From contig SVOJ01000019.1 in the NCBI GenBank assembly GCA_015066385.1, positions 1 through 53,116 of the forward strand: a DNA stretch of 53,116 bases. The letters run 5' to 3'. Positions 1 to 8,252 of the stretch are shown in pieces. The stretch is from Oscillospiraceae bacterium. GTDB lineage: Bacteria > Bacillota > Clostridia > Oscillospirales > Acutalibacteraceae. The notes below the pieces were generated by a model, which saw only the letters and a program-made list of their open reading frames with translations, was not told where the DNA came from and ran no database searches. Position 1 is the stretch's first letter; every line of letters starts with the position of its first letter. The position numbers were made by a program, and so were the translations under genes.

Positions 1-107
1 GACTTAAGTCAGTAAGACCCCTCAAGGACTATGAGGTTGATAGGCTGCGTGTGTAAGCGTGGTGACACGTTCAGCTAAGCAGTACTAATAGGTCGAGGGC
101 TTGACCT
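1..107 (+). rRNA. 23S ribosomal RNA, 3' end (partial)
   Basis: The first ~107 bases match the conserved 3' terminus of bacterial 23S rRNA, including the GGTTGATAGGCTG and AGTACTAATAGGTCGAGG stretches of the last helices. The gene starts outside the window. The exact 3' end is estimated from the usual ending after the GGCTTGACC segment. No 5S gene follows within the next 180 bases; a terminator follows instead, so this 23S is not followed by 5S in the usual way. Confidence 0.95.
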
Positions 108-190
108 CTTGATTCAAGGTTCAAGTTTCTACACTTCCAGCTTCCCATCCATTGTTCAGTTTTCAGGGTGTATCCACATATTTGATTATT

Positions 191-220
191 ACAGTCTTAC
201 TTCGGTGAGGCTGTTTTTTT
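191..220 (+). terminator. Intrinsic terminator after 23S rRNA
   Basis: A stem ACAGTCTTAC / GTGAGGCTGT (with G-U pairs) closes on a TTCG tetraloop and is followed by a run of seven T. It ends the rRNA transcript before the ABC transporter gene. Bases 108-190 hold only the trailer and no recognisable tRNA or 5S. Confidence 0.85.
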
Positions 221-289
221 GTTTTGTCTGATACGGAATGGTTTGTTCAGTTTGTCAATATGAAATAATTTAAAACGAAGGGTGATTAT

Positions 290-2083
290 ATGATGCAAAA
301 GCCGGCGAAAAAATTATCAAAGATAAAATATATTTTATTCCTGTTAAAACCTTATTGGAAATACGGAAAAGGCTATGTGCTTACTGTTCTTCTTATGTCG
401 GTGGTTCTGCAACCTGTATCCGCATATCTGACAGCCATTTTACCGCAAAAGGCAATTGATGCTGTTATGAATGATACACCGCACAATGAGGTTATTTACA
501 TAATCATCATGTTCACCCTGTTTATTGTTTTTGTTTCTGCCCTGGAGAAAGTCATTCAAATGGCATATACACAGATGACACTTGTTAAGGTGAGTAACAG
601 AATTAAAAACGATGTGAACGAAAAAGCCTTGAGCACGGATTTTAAGTATTATGACAAGCCTGATTTTTTTATAAAGTTTATTTTTGCGCAAGAAAATTAT
701 CCTGTTCACGCGCAGAATGTTGTGATGATATTGCCGGATATTCTGCGCGGAATTGCAACCGTGATTGCCATGGTTGCAATCATTGCCACCACGGGACCTG
801 TTTTGCTCGGCATTACAGCCTTTTTTGTGATATTGAATGCAATTGCAGGACTTCCTGCTATAAAACCTACTGCAGATTACGAAGAAAGTCTTGTTGATGC
901 CTGGCGGCCGATGGAATATTCGGGCAGGGTGCTGAAAACCAAAGAAAATGCCGCTGAATTGCGTGCATCTGATGCCGGATTAAAGCTGTTAAACACAATC
1001 AATGCGGCGATGAACCATTTTCAGACGGTATACAAACAGTTTATTAAAAAAGTTGCACCTTTTCATCTTTTGCAAGGTGCCGTTTCACCCATTCAGGCGG
1101 CATGCATTCTTGCGTATATTATTTTTTTTGTCATTGACGGTGATAAATCACAGATCGGTCTGTATGCATCGCTGACCGTTGCTTCTGCGGCTTTGGCTGA
1201 GGGGCTCAATGATGCGGCAAGCAGTGTCATGCAAATCTTGCAATGCATTGCAAACGGTGAAAAAGTTGCCGCGTTTTTTGAAGCGGAATCGGAAATTGAA
1301 CCGAAAAAGGAGAATGCGGTTGCGGCTCCCGAAGGAAGGTACGAAATTGAATTCAAAGATGTTGCTTTCGGTTACGATGAATCCGCGTTGTTGTTCAAAA
1401 ACTTCAATCTGCACATTAAAGCCGGTCAAAGAATCGCCATTGTGGGTGAAAACGGTGCCGGCAAAACCACATTGACGAAACTGCTGTTGCGTTTATATGA
1501 TGTGAATAACGGTGAGTTGCTTGTGAACGGAAAGAATATAAAAGAGTATGACATTCACGACCTGCGACTGCACACAGGTGTCGTATTTCAGGATATTCGT
1601 GTGCTTGCCATGAGCCTGCGTGACAATCTGACGGTATATCGTGATGTGTCGGATGAAAAATTGATTGAAACACTGGATAAACTTGGCTTGTCGGAAGTTC
1701 TCAAAAGAGCAGACGGCAATCTTGACACCATGGTTTCGCGTGAATTTACGGAAGACGGCATCGCGCTTTCCGGCGGCGAAGCACAAAAGTTAATGCTTGC
1801 AAGATTGTTCACATCCGACTTCGGATTGTTGATTCTCGATGAACCCTCATCCGCGCTTGACCCATTGGCAGAAGTGAAATTGATGCAGAATATTCTTGCT
1901 ATCTCAAACACAGCAACAACGATTATGATTGCGCACCGTCTTTCCACTGTACGGGATTTTGATTGCATTTATCATATTGAGAACGGTGCAATTATTGAAA
2001 GCGGCACACATGATGAACTGATGTCCCGCAAGGGTAAATACTATGAAATGTTTGTTAAGCAAGGTGAAAATTATCAGAAATAA
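290..2083 (+). CDS. ABC exporter, fused permease-ATPase
   Basis: A 597-residue half-transporter of the ABCB/MdlB type that would work as a dimer in the membrane to export an unknown substrate. Residues ~20-330 form the membrane domain with hydrophobic segments. The nucleotide-binding domain covers ~350-590, with Walker A GENGAGKTT near 386, the signature LSGGE near 493, Walker B LLILDEP near 515 and the switch histidine in IAHRLST near 547. All catalytic motifs look intact. The start is ATG at 290, which is followed by a second ATG at 293. The gene stands alone just downstream of the rRNA terminator and is followed by an AT-rich 104-base gap. The substrate cannot be told from sequence; drug or peptide export is common in this family. 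Confidence 0.9.
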   Translation: MMQKPAKKLSKIKYILFLLKPYWKYGKGYVLTVLLMSVVLQPVSAYLTAILPQKAIDAVMNDTPHNEVIYIIIMFTLFIVFVSALEKVIQMAYTQMTLVKVSNRIKNDVNEKALSTDFKYYDKPDFFIKFIFAQENYPVHAQNVVMILPDILRGIATVIAMVAIIATTGPVLLGITAFFVILNAIAGLPAIKPTADYEESLVDAWRPMEYSGRVLKTKENAAELRASDAGLKLLNTINAAMNHFQTVYKQFIKKVAPFHLLQGAVSPIQAACILAYIIFFVIDGDKSQIGLYASLTVASAALAEGLNDAASSVMQILQCIANGEKVAAFFEAESEIEPKKENAVAAPEGRYEIEFKDVAFGYDESALLFKNFNLHIKAGQRIAIVGENGAGKTTLTKLLLRLYDVNNGELLVNGKNIKEYDIHDLRLHTGVVFQDIRVLAMSLRDNLTVYRDVSDEKLIETLDKLGLSEVLKRADGNLDTMVSREFTEDGIALSGGEAQKLMLARLFTSDFGLLILDEPSSALDPLAEVKLMQNILAISNTATTIMIAHRLSTVRDFDCIYHIENGAIIESGTHDELMSRKGKYYEMFVKQGENYQK

Positions 2084-2109
2084 TCTGCTTTTCTGATTTA
2101 TTTACTAAA

Positions 2110-2154
2110 TTGTAAAAAAAATTACAAACATTATAACCATCGATATGGTATGAT
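2110..2154 (+). promoter_or_regulatory. Candidate promoter/operator of five-gene run
   Basis: A perfect inverted repeat TTGTAA-N6-TTACAA (2110-2127) is followed by two possible -10 boxes, TATAAC at 2132 (16 bp after TTGTAA) and TATGAT at 2149. A second short repeat ACCAT-N4-ATGGT lies at 2137-2150. The layout fits a regulated promoter for the genes starting at 2188, but which boxes are used is unclear. Confidence 0.4.
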
Positions 2155-2187
2155 GTTTTTACTCTATTTAAAGAATAAGGTGATTTT

Positions 2188-2556
2188 GTGACACATTCAG
2201 AATTGCTTCAATTCTGTCTTGCAAAAAACGGAGCTTATGTTGACCATCCGTTCGGGTCTGACAGCGATATCATCAAGGTGGAAGGAAAAATATTTGCGCA
2301 ATTGTTTGTTTTGCGCGGTAAAGAAACCGCAACACTGAATTGCGAACGCATGACGGGGGATTTTTACAGGCAGATGTTTCCCGGTGTTGTTGTCAGAGGC
2401 TATCATTGTCCGCCTGTGCAGCAACCGTATTTCAACACTTTTCCTTTGGACGGTGTGCCGGATGCATTGATTTATGAAATGGCAGACCACAGTTATGCGA
2501 CGGTTGTCGGGAAATTGCCTAAATATAAGCAAAAAAAATTGTTGGAAGAAGTCTGA
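2188..2556 (+). CDS. MmcQ/YjbR family protein
   Basis: A 122-residue protein resembling the MmcQ/YjbR family, which has a CyaY-like fold and is often annotated as DNA-binding without a firmly known role. The start is GTG at 2188, placed by an AAGGTGA ribosome site six bases upstream. It is the first of five closely packed genes (gaps of 26, 17, -4 and 12 bases), so it is probably co-transcribed with the transglutaminase-like, Nudix, CHAT-like and GNAT genes. The family assignment rests on overall resemblance (the GKIFA and ERM segments and the C-terminal LPKYKQKKL helix), not on a catalytic motif. Confidence 0.7.
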   Translation: MTHSELLQFCLAKNGAYVDHPFGSDSDIIKVEGKIFAQLFVLRGKETATLNCERMTGDFYRQMFPGVVVRGYHCPPVQQPYFNTFPLDGVPDALIYEMADHSYATVVGKLPKYKQKKLLEEV

Positions 2557-2582
2557 AAATATTATCAAAGCAGGTGGCAAAC

Positions 2583-3386
2583 ATGAACATAAAAGCATAT
2601 TTTACTTCACTGCCGTTGCAGAAAAATCCAAAAAAGTATGAGCAGTTTGTGAGCAATCTTGATTATAAAAAACTGCTTGCGGAAGATCCTGCTTGTGCAA
2701 AGGACAAGTTTTTTAACGATCAGGATTTAATTGCAACCGACCTTGAAAAAACGACCGCATATTTTGAATTGCACAGCCAACTGGGCGGCAAATATCATCT
2801 TTCGGATATTGCCACGGCGGAAACGGATTTTGAAAAGGTGTTGCAGATTTTGCATTGGCTGACTGAGCATACCTTTTATAACGGTGCGCAGATGCACATG
2901 TTGACGGATAATACCGTGGATATTCTGCAATATGCGTTCGGGAAGCCGTTCAAAAATGCAATCAATTGCAGGGCGAAAGCCATTGTTTTTGCGGATTGTC
3001 TGGTGACGGTCGGCATCAAAGCCTATCCCGTTTGTATGATGTCAACTGCATTTAAAAACTGTCACTTTACCTGCCGTGCATACATAAGTGAACTTGATAA
3101 GTGGTGTGTTTTTGATCCCTCGTTCGGCTGTTGGTTTTCAGATGAAAATGGAAATCCGATTGACATTTTTGAAATGCGGAAACTGTTTTTGGTCGGCAGT
3201 GAACCTGTTGTCAACGGGTATAGTTTCAACGGCACAACGCAGTGTCAGGCGATTTATGTGAATGCGTTTCTGAAAATGTGCATTTCCAATCTTTCAACTT
3301 GGCAAGATAATTCGATGGATAGAAGAGACTCAAAAAAAATCTCCGACAGAAAAGTATTCAATGCAAAATTGCCCGATCTTGTTTGA
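2583..3386 (+). CDS. Transglutaminase-like cysteine protein
   Basis: A 267-residue protein with the transglutaminase/papain-like core. Cys129 in NCRAK, His161 in NCHFTCR and Asp178 in VFDPSFG are in the order and spacing of the Cys-His-Asp triad, so it is probably an active peptidase, amidase or transglutaminase. There is no signal peptide, so it should act in the cytoplasm. The start is taken as ATG 2583 because AGGTGG lies five bases before it; an in-frame GTG at 2574 lies within that ribosome site. Residues ~1-100 form an unrecognised helical N-terminal part. It lies in a five-gene run with a second cysteine-peptidase-fold protein two genes away. The substrate is unknown. Confidence 0.75.
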   Translation: MNIKAYFTSLPLQKNPKKYEQFVSNLDYKKLLAEDPACAKDKFFNDQDLIATDLEKTTAYFELHSQLGGKYHLSDIATAETDFEKVLQILHWLTEHTFYNGAQMHMLTDNTVDILQYAFGKPFKNAINCRAKAIVFADCLVTVGIKAYPVCMMSTAFKNCHFTCRAYISELDKWCVFDPSFGCWFSDENGNPIDIFEMRKLFLVGSEPVVNGYSFNGTTQCQAIYVNAFLKMCISNLSTWQDNSMDRRDSKKISDRKVFNAKLPDLV

Positions 3387-3403
3387 TTTGCGGAGGAATG
3401 TAT

Positions 3404-3838
3404 ATGCAAGGCTATAATGCAATTGTTGTTTTTAATAAAGAAGCTGATAAAATGCTGATGTGCAAAAGACGCAGAAATCCTTATAAAGGGCTTTCCAACT
3501 TTGTCGGCGGTAAGATAGAAAAAGATGAAAACGGCCTTGATGCTGCATACAGGGAACTGGCAGAAGAAACGGCTATCACAAAAAATGATATCGTTCTTAC
3601 CCATCTGATGGACTTTACATATCATCTTGGGAATTGTTATCTTGAGGTGTATGTCGGCAAACTGAACAAAGCTGTCACTGTTGTCGGAGATGAAAATGAT
3701 CTGTACTGGTCATCCTTGGAACACAACTTTTTTGATGCTTCGCAGTATGCAGGTGAGGGTAACATCGGGCATATCATGATGCATGTGGAAATGTTCAAAG
3801 ATAAACTTTTGCTGCAGGACGGTGAAAATGAAAATTGA
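3404..3838 (+). CDS. Nudix hydrolase
   Basis: A 144-residue single-domain Nudix protein. The Nudix box is complete: GKIEKDE, then seven residues, then RELAEETAI, giving the metal-binding glutamates. The family hydrolyses nucleoside diphosphates linked to another group, and the MutT/ADP-ribose branch is typical of this size. The start ATG 3404 is chosen because GGAGGA sits at the right distance; ATG 3398 would touch that site. Its 3' end overlaps the next gene by 4 bases (TTGA), a sign of translational coupling. The substrate cannot be predicted. Confidence 0.85.
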   Translation: MQGYNAIVVFNKEADKMLMCKRRRNPYKGLSNFVGGKIEKDENGLDAAYRELAEETAITKNDIVLTHLMDFTYHLGNCYLEVYVGKLNKAVTVVGDENDLYWSSLEHNFFDASQYAGEGNIGHIMMHVEMFKDKLLLQDGENEN

Positions 3839-4362
3839 AAAACATTTTAATCCTTGTAATCGGCGGCACGGGAAATGAACCGGAAGCTTTACGGCAGGCG
3901 CTGGAATATTTTGGTTTCTTTGTTGCCGTTAAATATATAGGCAGGCCCAATGATCTGATTTCTGCCTTGCAAGGTAATTTGCCTTTTGAGCCGGATTGCA
4001 TCATTCTTTCCTGCCATGGGGAAGACGGAGAAATCATAATGCCTGTTCTTGGTGAGGCTGTCTATGAGGCGGATGAACCGAGAGGGAATATGACCGCTTC
4101 GGATATTGATAAGTATCTGAATTTGCAGGGCAAATTGATTCTGAACTTGGGGTGCGCAACAGGTGAAAAGGCAATGGCAACGGCTTTTGCAAAACAAAAC
4201 ACTTATATTGCATCAAACGATTATACCGAGGGAAATGCGGCATTGTATTTTGCCGTGACCTTGTTTTATGAGCTGTCCAAGGACGGTGTCAGCGTGGCGG
4301 AAGCGTTCAAAAAGGCAAAGTCCACAGACAGTGAAACACGGTTGTTTCAGATTTACAGTTGA
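3835..4362 (+). CDS. Stand-alone CHAT/caspase-like protein
   Basis: A 175-residue protein that resembles a bare CHAT (caspase HetF-associated with TPRs) peptidase domain. His61 in LSCHGEDG and Cys107 in LNLGCATGE occupy the places of the catalytic His-Gly and Cys-x-x-Gly of the family. They are followed by the usual helix-strand pattern IASNDYTEGNAALYF and the SVAEAFKKAK helix. CHAT domains are normally fused to TPR or other sensor parts; none is present here, so a partner would have to come from a separate gene. The start is an uncommon TTG at 3835 overlapping the Nudix stop. The assignment is by motif and order of secondary structure, and the target is unknown. Confidence 0.6.
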   Translation: MKNILILVIGGTGNEPEALRQALEYFGFFVAVKYIGRPNDLISALQGNLPFEPDCIILSCHGEDGEIIMPVLGEAVYEADEPRGNMTASDIDKYLNLQGKLILNLGCATGEKAMATAFAKQNTYIASNDYTEGNAALYFAVTLFYELSKDGVSVAEAFKKAKSTDSETRLFQIYS

Positions 4363-4374
4363 AAAAGGAGTAAA

Positions 4375-4839
4375 ATGATGATCCGTTTAGCAGAAGAAAA
4401 AGATTTTTTGCAGTTGGCAGAAATGAAATGGGAGCATTCCGCAGAGGATGATGTGACCTATGGGGAATCAAATATTGTCGGGGTTGACAAGCAGCAATTC
4501 ATTGATGAATTTGTCGAATTTCTGAAAAATGATACCACCTATACCGTTTTCGTGATGGAGCTTGACGGCATTGTTGTTTCTGCGATGTATGTTGCCATCG
4601 TCAACAAGGTGCCAAAGCCCAAGGTGAACAATTATTGTCTTGCCTACCTTACCAATGTGCACACCCTCGAAGCGTACCGCAACAAGGGCTACGGCACGCA
4701 GCTTCTGACTTACATCAAGAATTATCTGAAAGAAAGAAACTGTGAAATGGTCATCGTCTGGCCGAGTAAAAATTCAGCTCGTTGGTATGAGCGAAATGAA
4801 TTCAACCCGGACAACAGCATGATGCAGTATGATTTTTGA
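4375..4839 (+). CDS. GNAT family N-acetyltransferase
   Basis: A 154-residue acetyltransferase of the GNAT fold. The acetyl-CoA binding motif A appears as VHTLEAYRNKGYGTQLLTYI (R/Q-x-x-G-x-G/A type) around residues 97-115, followed by the motif B segment MVIVWPSKNSARWYERNEF. AGGAG at 4365-4369 precedes ATG 4375 (a second ATG follows at once). It is the last gene of the packed run that begins at 2188. The acceptor may be a small molecule or a protein and cannot be inferred. The 103 bases after it hold no recognisable feature apart from the next gene's AAGGAGGG site. Confidence 0.85.
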   Translation: MMIRLAEEKDFLQLAEMKWEHSAEDDVTYGESNIVGVDKQQFIDEFVEFLKNDTTYTVFVMELDGIVVSAMYVAIVNKVPKPKVNNYCLAYLTNVHTLEAYRNKGYGTQLLTYIKNYLKERNCEMVIVWPSKNSARWYERNEFNPDNSMMQYDF

Positions 4840-4942
4840 GAGAAAAGTTATTCATTCTGAAAGACCGACCATATTCCGCACATAATGTCGGGAAATCTTT
4901 TCAGCCTTCTGTTAGAATTAAGACAGACAAGGAGGGATAACG

Positions 4943-5806
4943 ATGGATTGGATTACTGGAATACAACAAGCGATTGATTATATTGAGGATAATCTGACTG
5001 AAACAATTGACTATGAAGAAGTTGCAAAGCGGTGTTATTCTTCAAGCTATCATTTTCAGCGTGTGTTCAGTATTCTTTGCGGTTATACTTTGGGTGAATA
5101 TATCCGTAACCGAAGACTTACTCTTGCCGGCAGAGAGCTTGCAACCACCAATGCCAAAGTCATTGATGTTGCAATGAAATACGGTTATGAAAGTCCTGAC
5201 AGCTTTGCAAAAGCGTTTCAGAAGTTTCACGGTATATTGCCATCACAAGCTCGAAATAACGGTAGTAATCTCAAATCCTTTTCCCGTCTTGTACTGAAAT
5301 TTTCTTTGGAAGGCGGTACAACGATGAATTACAGAATAGTGGACAAAGAATCGCTTGTTCTTTTAGGGCACGGTATTAAATGTTCAGGTTGTCCCACGAA
5401 TGCGGATAACACCTATGAAGAAACAAAAAGACATTGGCAGAAAAGTAAAGACATTATTCGTAAATTAAAAACCTTTCGGAATGATGCACCGGTATGGTAT
5501 GATGTTTATACTGACTTTGTAAATGATGAATTCACACACATCATTGCTGTCGATAGTTCAACAGCACACACTGAGAAGGACTTGATAAATATTTCAATAC
5601 CAGCACATAAATACGCAGTGTTTGAAACGAGTTGTTGTGAGTCACCTGATGATGAATGGGTTTTGCTTATGAAGAAAATTGTAGCGGAATGGTTGCCTAC
5701 AACACAATACAAAATATCCGAACATCCGCAAATCAACAGGCTTTTTTTTAATGATGATTATTCTGAAAGATATATGGAAATATGGATCCCAATTGAAGAA
5801 AAATAA
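4943..5806 (+). CDS. AraC regulator with GyrI-like effector domain
   Basis: A 287-residue transcription factor. Residues ~5-105 hold the two helix-turn-helix motifs of the AraC/XylS family, with the conserved MKYGYESPDSFAKAFQKFHGILPSQAR segment here shown by YGYESPDSF and HGILPSQAR. Residues ~128-287 resemble the GyrI-like/BacA-type small-molecule binding domain, starting at MNYRIVDKESLVLLG. This layout is that of Rob/BltR-like activators that sense hydrophobic drugs or metabolites. AAGGAGGG precedes the ATG. It is followed by its own terminator, so it is probably a single-gene unit; neighbouring targets are not evident. Confidence 0.85.
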   Translation: MDWITGIQQAIDYIEDNLTETIDYEEVAKRCYSSSYHFQRVFSILCGYTLGEYIRNRRLTLAGRELATTNAKVIDVAMKYGYESPDSFAKAFQKFHGILPSQARNNGSNLKSFSRLVLKFSLEGGTTMNYRIVDKESLVLLGHGIKCSGCPTNADNTYEETKRHWQKSKDIIRKLKTFRNDAPVWYDVYTDFVNDEFTHIIAVDSSTAHTEKDLINISIPAHKYAVFETSCCESPDDEWVLLMKKIVAEWLPTTQYKISEHPQINRLFFNDDYSERYMEIWIPIEEK

Positions 5807-5812
5807 TGTTTT

Positions 5813-5846
5813 CTGCTCTCACTTTTGTGGGGGCAGTGATTTTTTG
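5813..5846 (+). terminator. Intrinsic terminator after AraC regulator
   Basis: Ten paired positions CTGCTCTCAC / GTGGGGGCAG (some G-U) enclose a TTTT loop, followed by TGATTTTTT. It separates the AraC gene from the DUF3990 operon promoter. Confidence 0.8.
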
Positions 5847-5876
5847 TATCACTCCGGCGATATATACAAATCAAAT

Positions 5877-5911
5877 CCTTGTTGACAAGGCTATCACTAT
5901 GGTGATATAAT
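5877..5911 (+). promoter_or_regulatory. Promoter with embedded palindromic operators
   Basis: The -35 TTGACA (5882-5887) and -10 TATAAT (5906-5911) are perfect consensus boxes with an 18-bp spacer. The -35 box lies inside the palindrome CCTTGT-TG-ACAAGG (5877-5890), and the -10 box overlaps TATCAC-TATG-GTGATA (5892-5907). A protein bound to either repeat would cover the promoter. The likely ligand is the helix-turn-helix protein encoded second in this operon, in the manner of antitoxin autoregulation (inference). Confidence 0.75.
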
Positions 5912-5942
5912 ACAAGCAGAAGATGAATCGGAGGAATTGCAA

Positions 5943-6635
5943 ATGGATAAAATAATGACTGTGTATCACGGTTCAAGACAAATTGTTGAGAATCCGACCT
6001 TCGGCAAAGGAAAAAAGAACAATGATTTCGGATTCGGTTTTTACTGCACGCAGAATGAAGACCTTGCAAAGGAATGGGCGGTTTCATCGCTTCATAACGG
6101 CTTTGCCAACCGATATTCGTTGGATACCGAACATCTGACAGTGCTGAATCTGAACAGTTCCGATTATACGATTCTGAATTGGATTGCGGTGCTTGTGGAG
6201 CATCGGCTGTTTGCAATCAAAACACCCGTTGCAAACAGAGCAAAACGATATCTGATTGACAATTTCGGTATCAATGTCAATGCTTACGATATTATAACAG
6301 GTTACAGGGCTGACGATTCTTATTTTGATTATGCAGAAGCATTTCTGAATAATTCCATTACGGTTGAGCAATTGGCGCGTGCCATGCAGCTCGGCAAGCT
6401 CGGGGAGCAGATTGTAGTCAAATCGCAGTTTGCTTTTTCAAAGCTGCGTTTTGAAGGTGCAGAGGTTGCTGACAAGCAGACCTGGTATGTGCTGCGAAAA
6501 GCAAGGGATCAGCAGGCAAACAACCTTTATTTTGAAATTCTTGAAGAAGAAAGTGACGGTTTGTATATACAGGATATTATGAGAGGAGGCATTCGCAACA
6601 ATGACCCACGCATACCGGGAAATATATTTGAATAA
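5943..6635 (+). CDS. DUF3990 protein, ADP-ribosyltransferase-like, putative toxin
   Basis: A 230-residue protein that resembles DUF3990 family members. The N-terminal VYHGSRQIVENPTF and NDFGFGFYCTQNEDLAKEWA segments are the hallmark; the Y-H-G and G-F-Y-x-T positions recall the NAD-binding core of ADP-ribosyltransferases, to which this family has been linked by fold. The C-terminal part is less conserved. ATG 5943 is chosen with GGAGGA seven bases before it; an upstream TTG at 5937 is less likely. It overlaps the next gene by 35 bases, so the two are translated together. With the self-repressing promoter this suggests a toxin with its antitoxin, but enzymatic activity is not shown by the sequence alone. 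Confidence 0.7.
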   Translation: MDKIMTVYHGSRQIVENPTFGKGKKNNDFGFGFYCTQNEDLAKEWAVSSLHNGFANRYSLDTEHLTVLNLNSSDYTILNWIAVLVEHRLFAIKTPVANRAKRYLIDNFGINVNAYDIITGYRADDSYFDYAEAFLNNSITVEQLARAMQLGKLGEQIVVKSQFAFSKLRFEGAEVADKQTWYVLRKARDQQANNLYFEILEEESDGLYIQDIMRGGIRNNDPRIPGNIFE

Positions 6636-7239
6636 TGCACAATCTGCACTGGGCGATGCCTTTGATTATGCTGTGAACATTTGCGGCATCCCGGGCGGTG
6701 AGTTTGTAAAGCTGTTCGTAGTAAGCAGTGTTGCCGTACAAATGGAAAACGGAGAGCCTGCATTTGTGGCAGGAAAAAGCGGAATTGAAATTGCAAAAGA
6801 GGTTGTTTGGGAAACCAAACGCGAGGAGCTTGCAATGCAACCGCAAAATCGTTTTGCACGGTCAAAGGAATATTGGATCGGTTGGGCAGTGGCTTATTAC
6901 CAATGGTATTCCGGCAGAAAATACAGCGATATTTTCAAGGTTGTTTCCTTTGATGCTTTGGAAAAAATGTATTACACACTTCACGAAGCGGACATTTCAA
7001 AATTTGTGCAGATAACGGATGCACTTGTAAGAGAGCATTTTTCCGAAACAAACTTAAAACGGATTCGCACGGCTTACGGTTGCTCGCAGTCGGAGCTGGC
7101 GGCACTTTCGGGGGTCAGTTTGCGTTCTGTGCAGATGTATGAGCAACGAAAAAAGGATATCAATAAGGCCGGTGCTGAAACCGTTTTTCGCCTGGCAAAA
7201 ACACTCGGCTGCACGGTCGAGGATTTGATTGAAAAGTAA
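6601..7239 (+). CDS. DUF3791-like plus XRE helix-turn-helix, putative antitoxin
   Basis: A 212-residue two-domain protein. Residues ~10-75 resemble the small DUF3791 proteins often found next to DUF3990 genes (AFDYAVNICGIPGGEFVKLF, then VAGKSGIEIAKEV). Residues ~140-210 form an XRE/Cro-type helix-turn-helix, visible in LKRIRTAYGCSQSELAALSG and VSLRSVQMYEQ. The middle segment (YWIGWAVAYYQWYSG) is aromatic-rich and seen in similar regulators. The fusion of the partner domain to a DNA-binding domain fits an antitoxin that both neutralises DUF3990 and represses the operon through the palindromes at 5877-5907 (inference). Its start lies inside the toxin gene, with GAGAGGAGG just upstream. Confidence 0.7.
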   Translation: MTHAYREIYLNNAQSALGDAFDYAVNICGIPGGEFVKLFVVSSVAVQMENGEPAFVAGKSGIEIAKEVVWETKREELAMQPQNRFARSKEYWIGWAVAYYQWYSGRKYSDIFKVVSFDALEKMYYTLHEADISKFVQITDALVREHFSETNLKRIRTAYGCSQSELAALSGVSLRSVQMYEQRKKDINKAGAETVFRLAKTLGCTVEDLIEK

Positions 7240-7259
7240 TGAATGACCGAGGCTGAAAG

Positions 7260-8171
7260 ATGAATATCAATCAATTGATTGCAACTGCAATACAAAAAAA
7301 TACGGCTTGTGCTGTTTGTGATATTGTACGCATCGGTAAGGGTGCCAGCGGAGCGGTTTATCGAGTGACCTGTGATGGAGAATTAAAAGAAATGGCAGTT
7401 AAGATTAGCGAGCACCCGGAGCTGATGCAAGAAGAATATAAGATGCTGTCTTTTCTGAAAGAAAAAACGGAGAGTAAGATTCCGGCGGTGTATTTCTGCG
7501 AGACGGTTGATAATAACGGCATTATTGCCATGGAGTACATTAACGGTATCAGCGGAACTGACAAGAAACTGCAATATCGCTTCGGGAAAAAGCGTCTTGC
7601 GCACAGCATAGTGGATAATCTTCTTGTTCTGCAGCAAGCGCATAATGATAAATTCGGTCCGATTGACCGTGCGGTTTATGACACTTGGCAGGCTTATTAC
7701 AAAGAATTTGCAGATGAGATTTTTGCTTTTTCCGAAAAGATGTTTGCTGAAAATAAGCTCGATCAAAAGGTGATGCATGCAGTGGAATTGTCCTATCGGA
7801 GCATTGACAGGATATTTGCAGAGGACAGGTCTGTTCCGACGCTCATTCATGGAGATTACTGGATGCCGAATTTTATTGTTGACCCGAAAAAGATGGAACT
7901 GCTTGCAGCAGTAGATCCATTCAACGTGATGTGGGCAGATCCTGAATACGAGCTGTTTGCAATGACAGTCGGTTACGGTAAAAAACTTCATTTGTATGAA
8001 ATATATAAAAGAAAAATCAATGTGTCAAAGTATTGTGACTTAAAAGTCGAACTGTATGCACTTTACTCGGAGCTGTTGTGGTATAAAAAGCTCGGAACAA
8101 TCGGACATGATTATCTTCAATTTCGTTCTGAAAGGTTGCTTAAACAAATGCAAAAGAATAAAATGACTTAA
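7260..8171 (+). CDS. APH/fructosamine-kinase-like phosphotransferase
   Basis: A 303-residue protein kinase-like enzyme of the aminoglycoside phosphotransferase/choline kinase/fructosamine kinase superfamily. It has a glycine-rich GKGASGAVYRV loop near 22-32, the ATP-binding lysine in MAVKI near 44, the catalytic IHGDYWMPNF near 198 (Asp and Asn) and the metal-binding AVDPFNV near 220. The small-molecule substrate is not clear; the HGDYW form is closer to fructosamine kinases and general APH proteins than to known drug-resistance enzymes. It begins 20 bases after the DUF3791-HTH gene, so it may share that operon. There is no evident terminator between it and the next gene. Confidence 0.75.
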   Translation: MNINQLIATAIQKNTACAVCDIVRIGKGASGAVYRVTCDGELKEMAVKISEHPELMQEEYKMLSFLKEKTESKIPAVYFCETVDNNGIIAMEYINGISGTDKKLQYRFGKKRLAHSIVDNLLVLQQAHNDKFGPIDRAVYDTWQAYYKEFADEIFAFSEKMFAENKLDQKVMHAVELSYRSIDRIFAEDRSVPTLIHGDYWMPNFIVDPKKMELLAAVDPFNVMWADPEYELFAMTVGYGKKLHLYEIYKRKINVSKYCDLKVELYALYSELLWYKKLGTIGHDYLQFRSERLLKQMQKNKMT

Positions 8172-8252
8172 ATTTTTTCCATAGTGAAAAATGCGGATTT
8201 TTTTATTTTGCTTGATTATCATAGAAAGATGAATTTTGGGGAGTGTGTATTT

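Noticed and set aside
108-290. 5S rRNA or tRNA between the 23S end and the ABC transporter
   Set aside because: No conserved 5S core, no T-loop GTTCGANTC and no cloverleaf; only a terminator is present.
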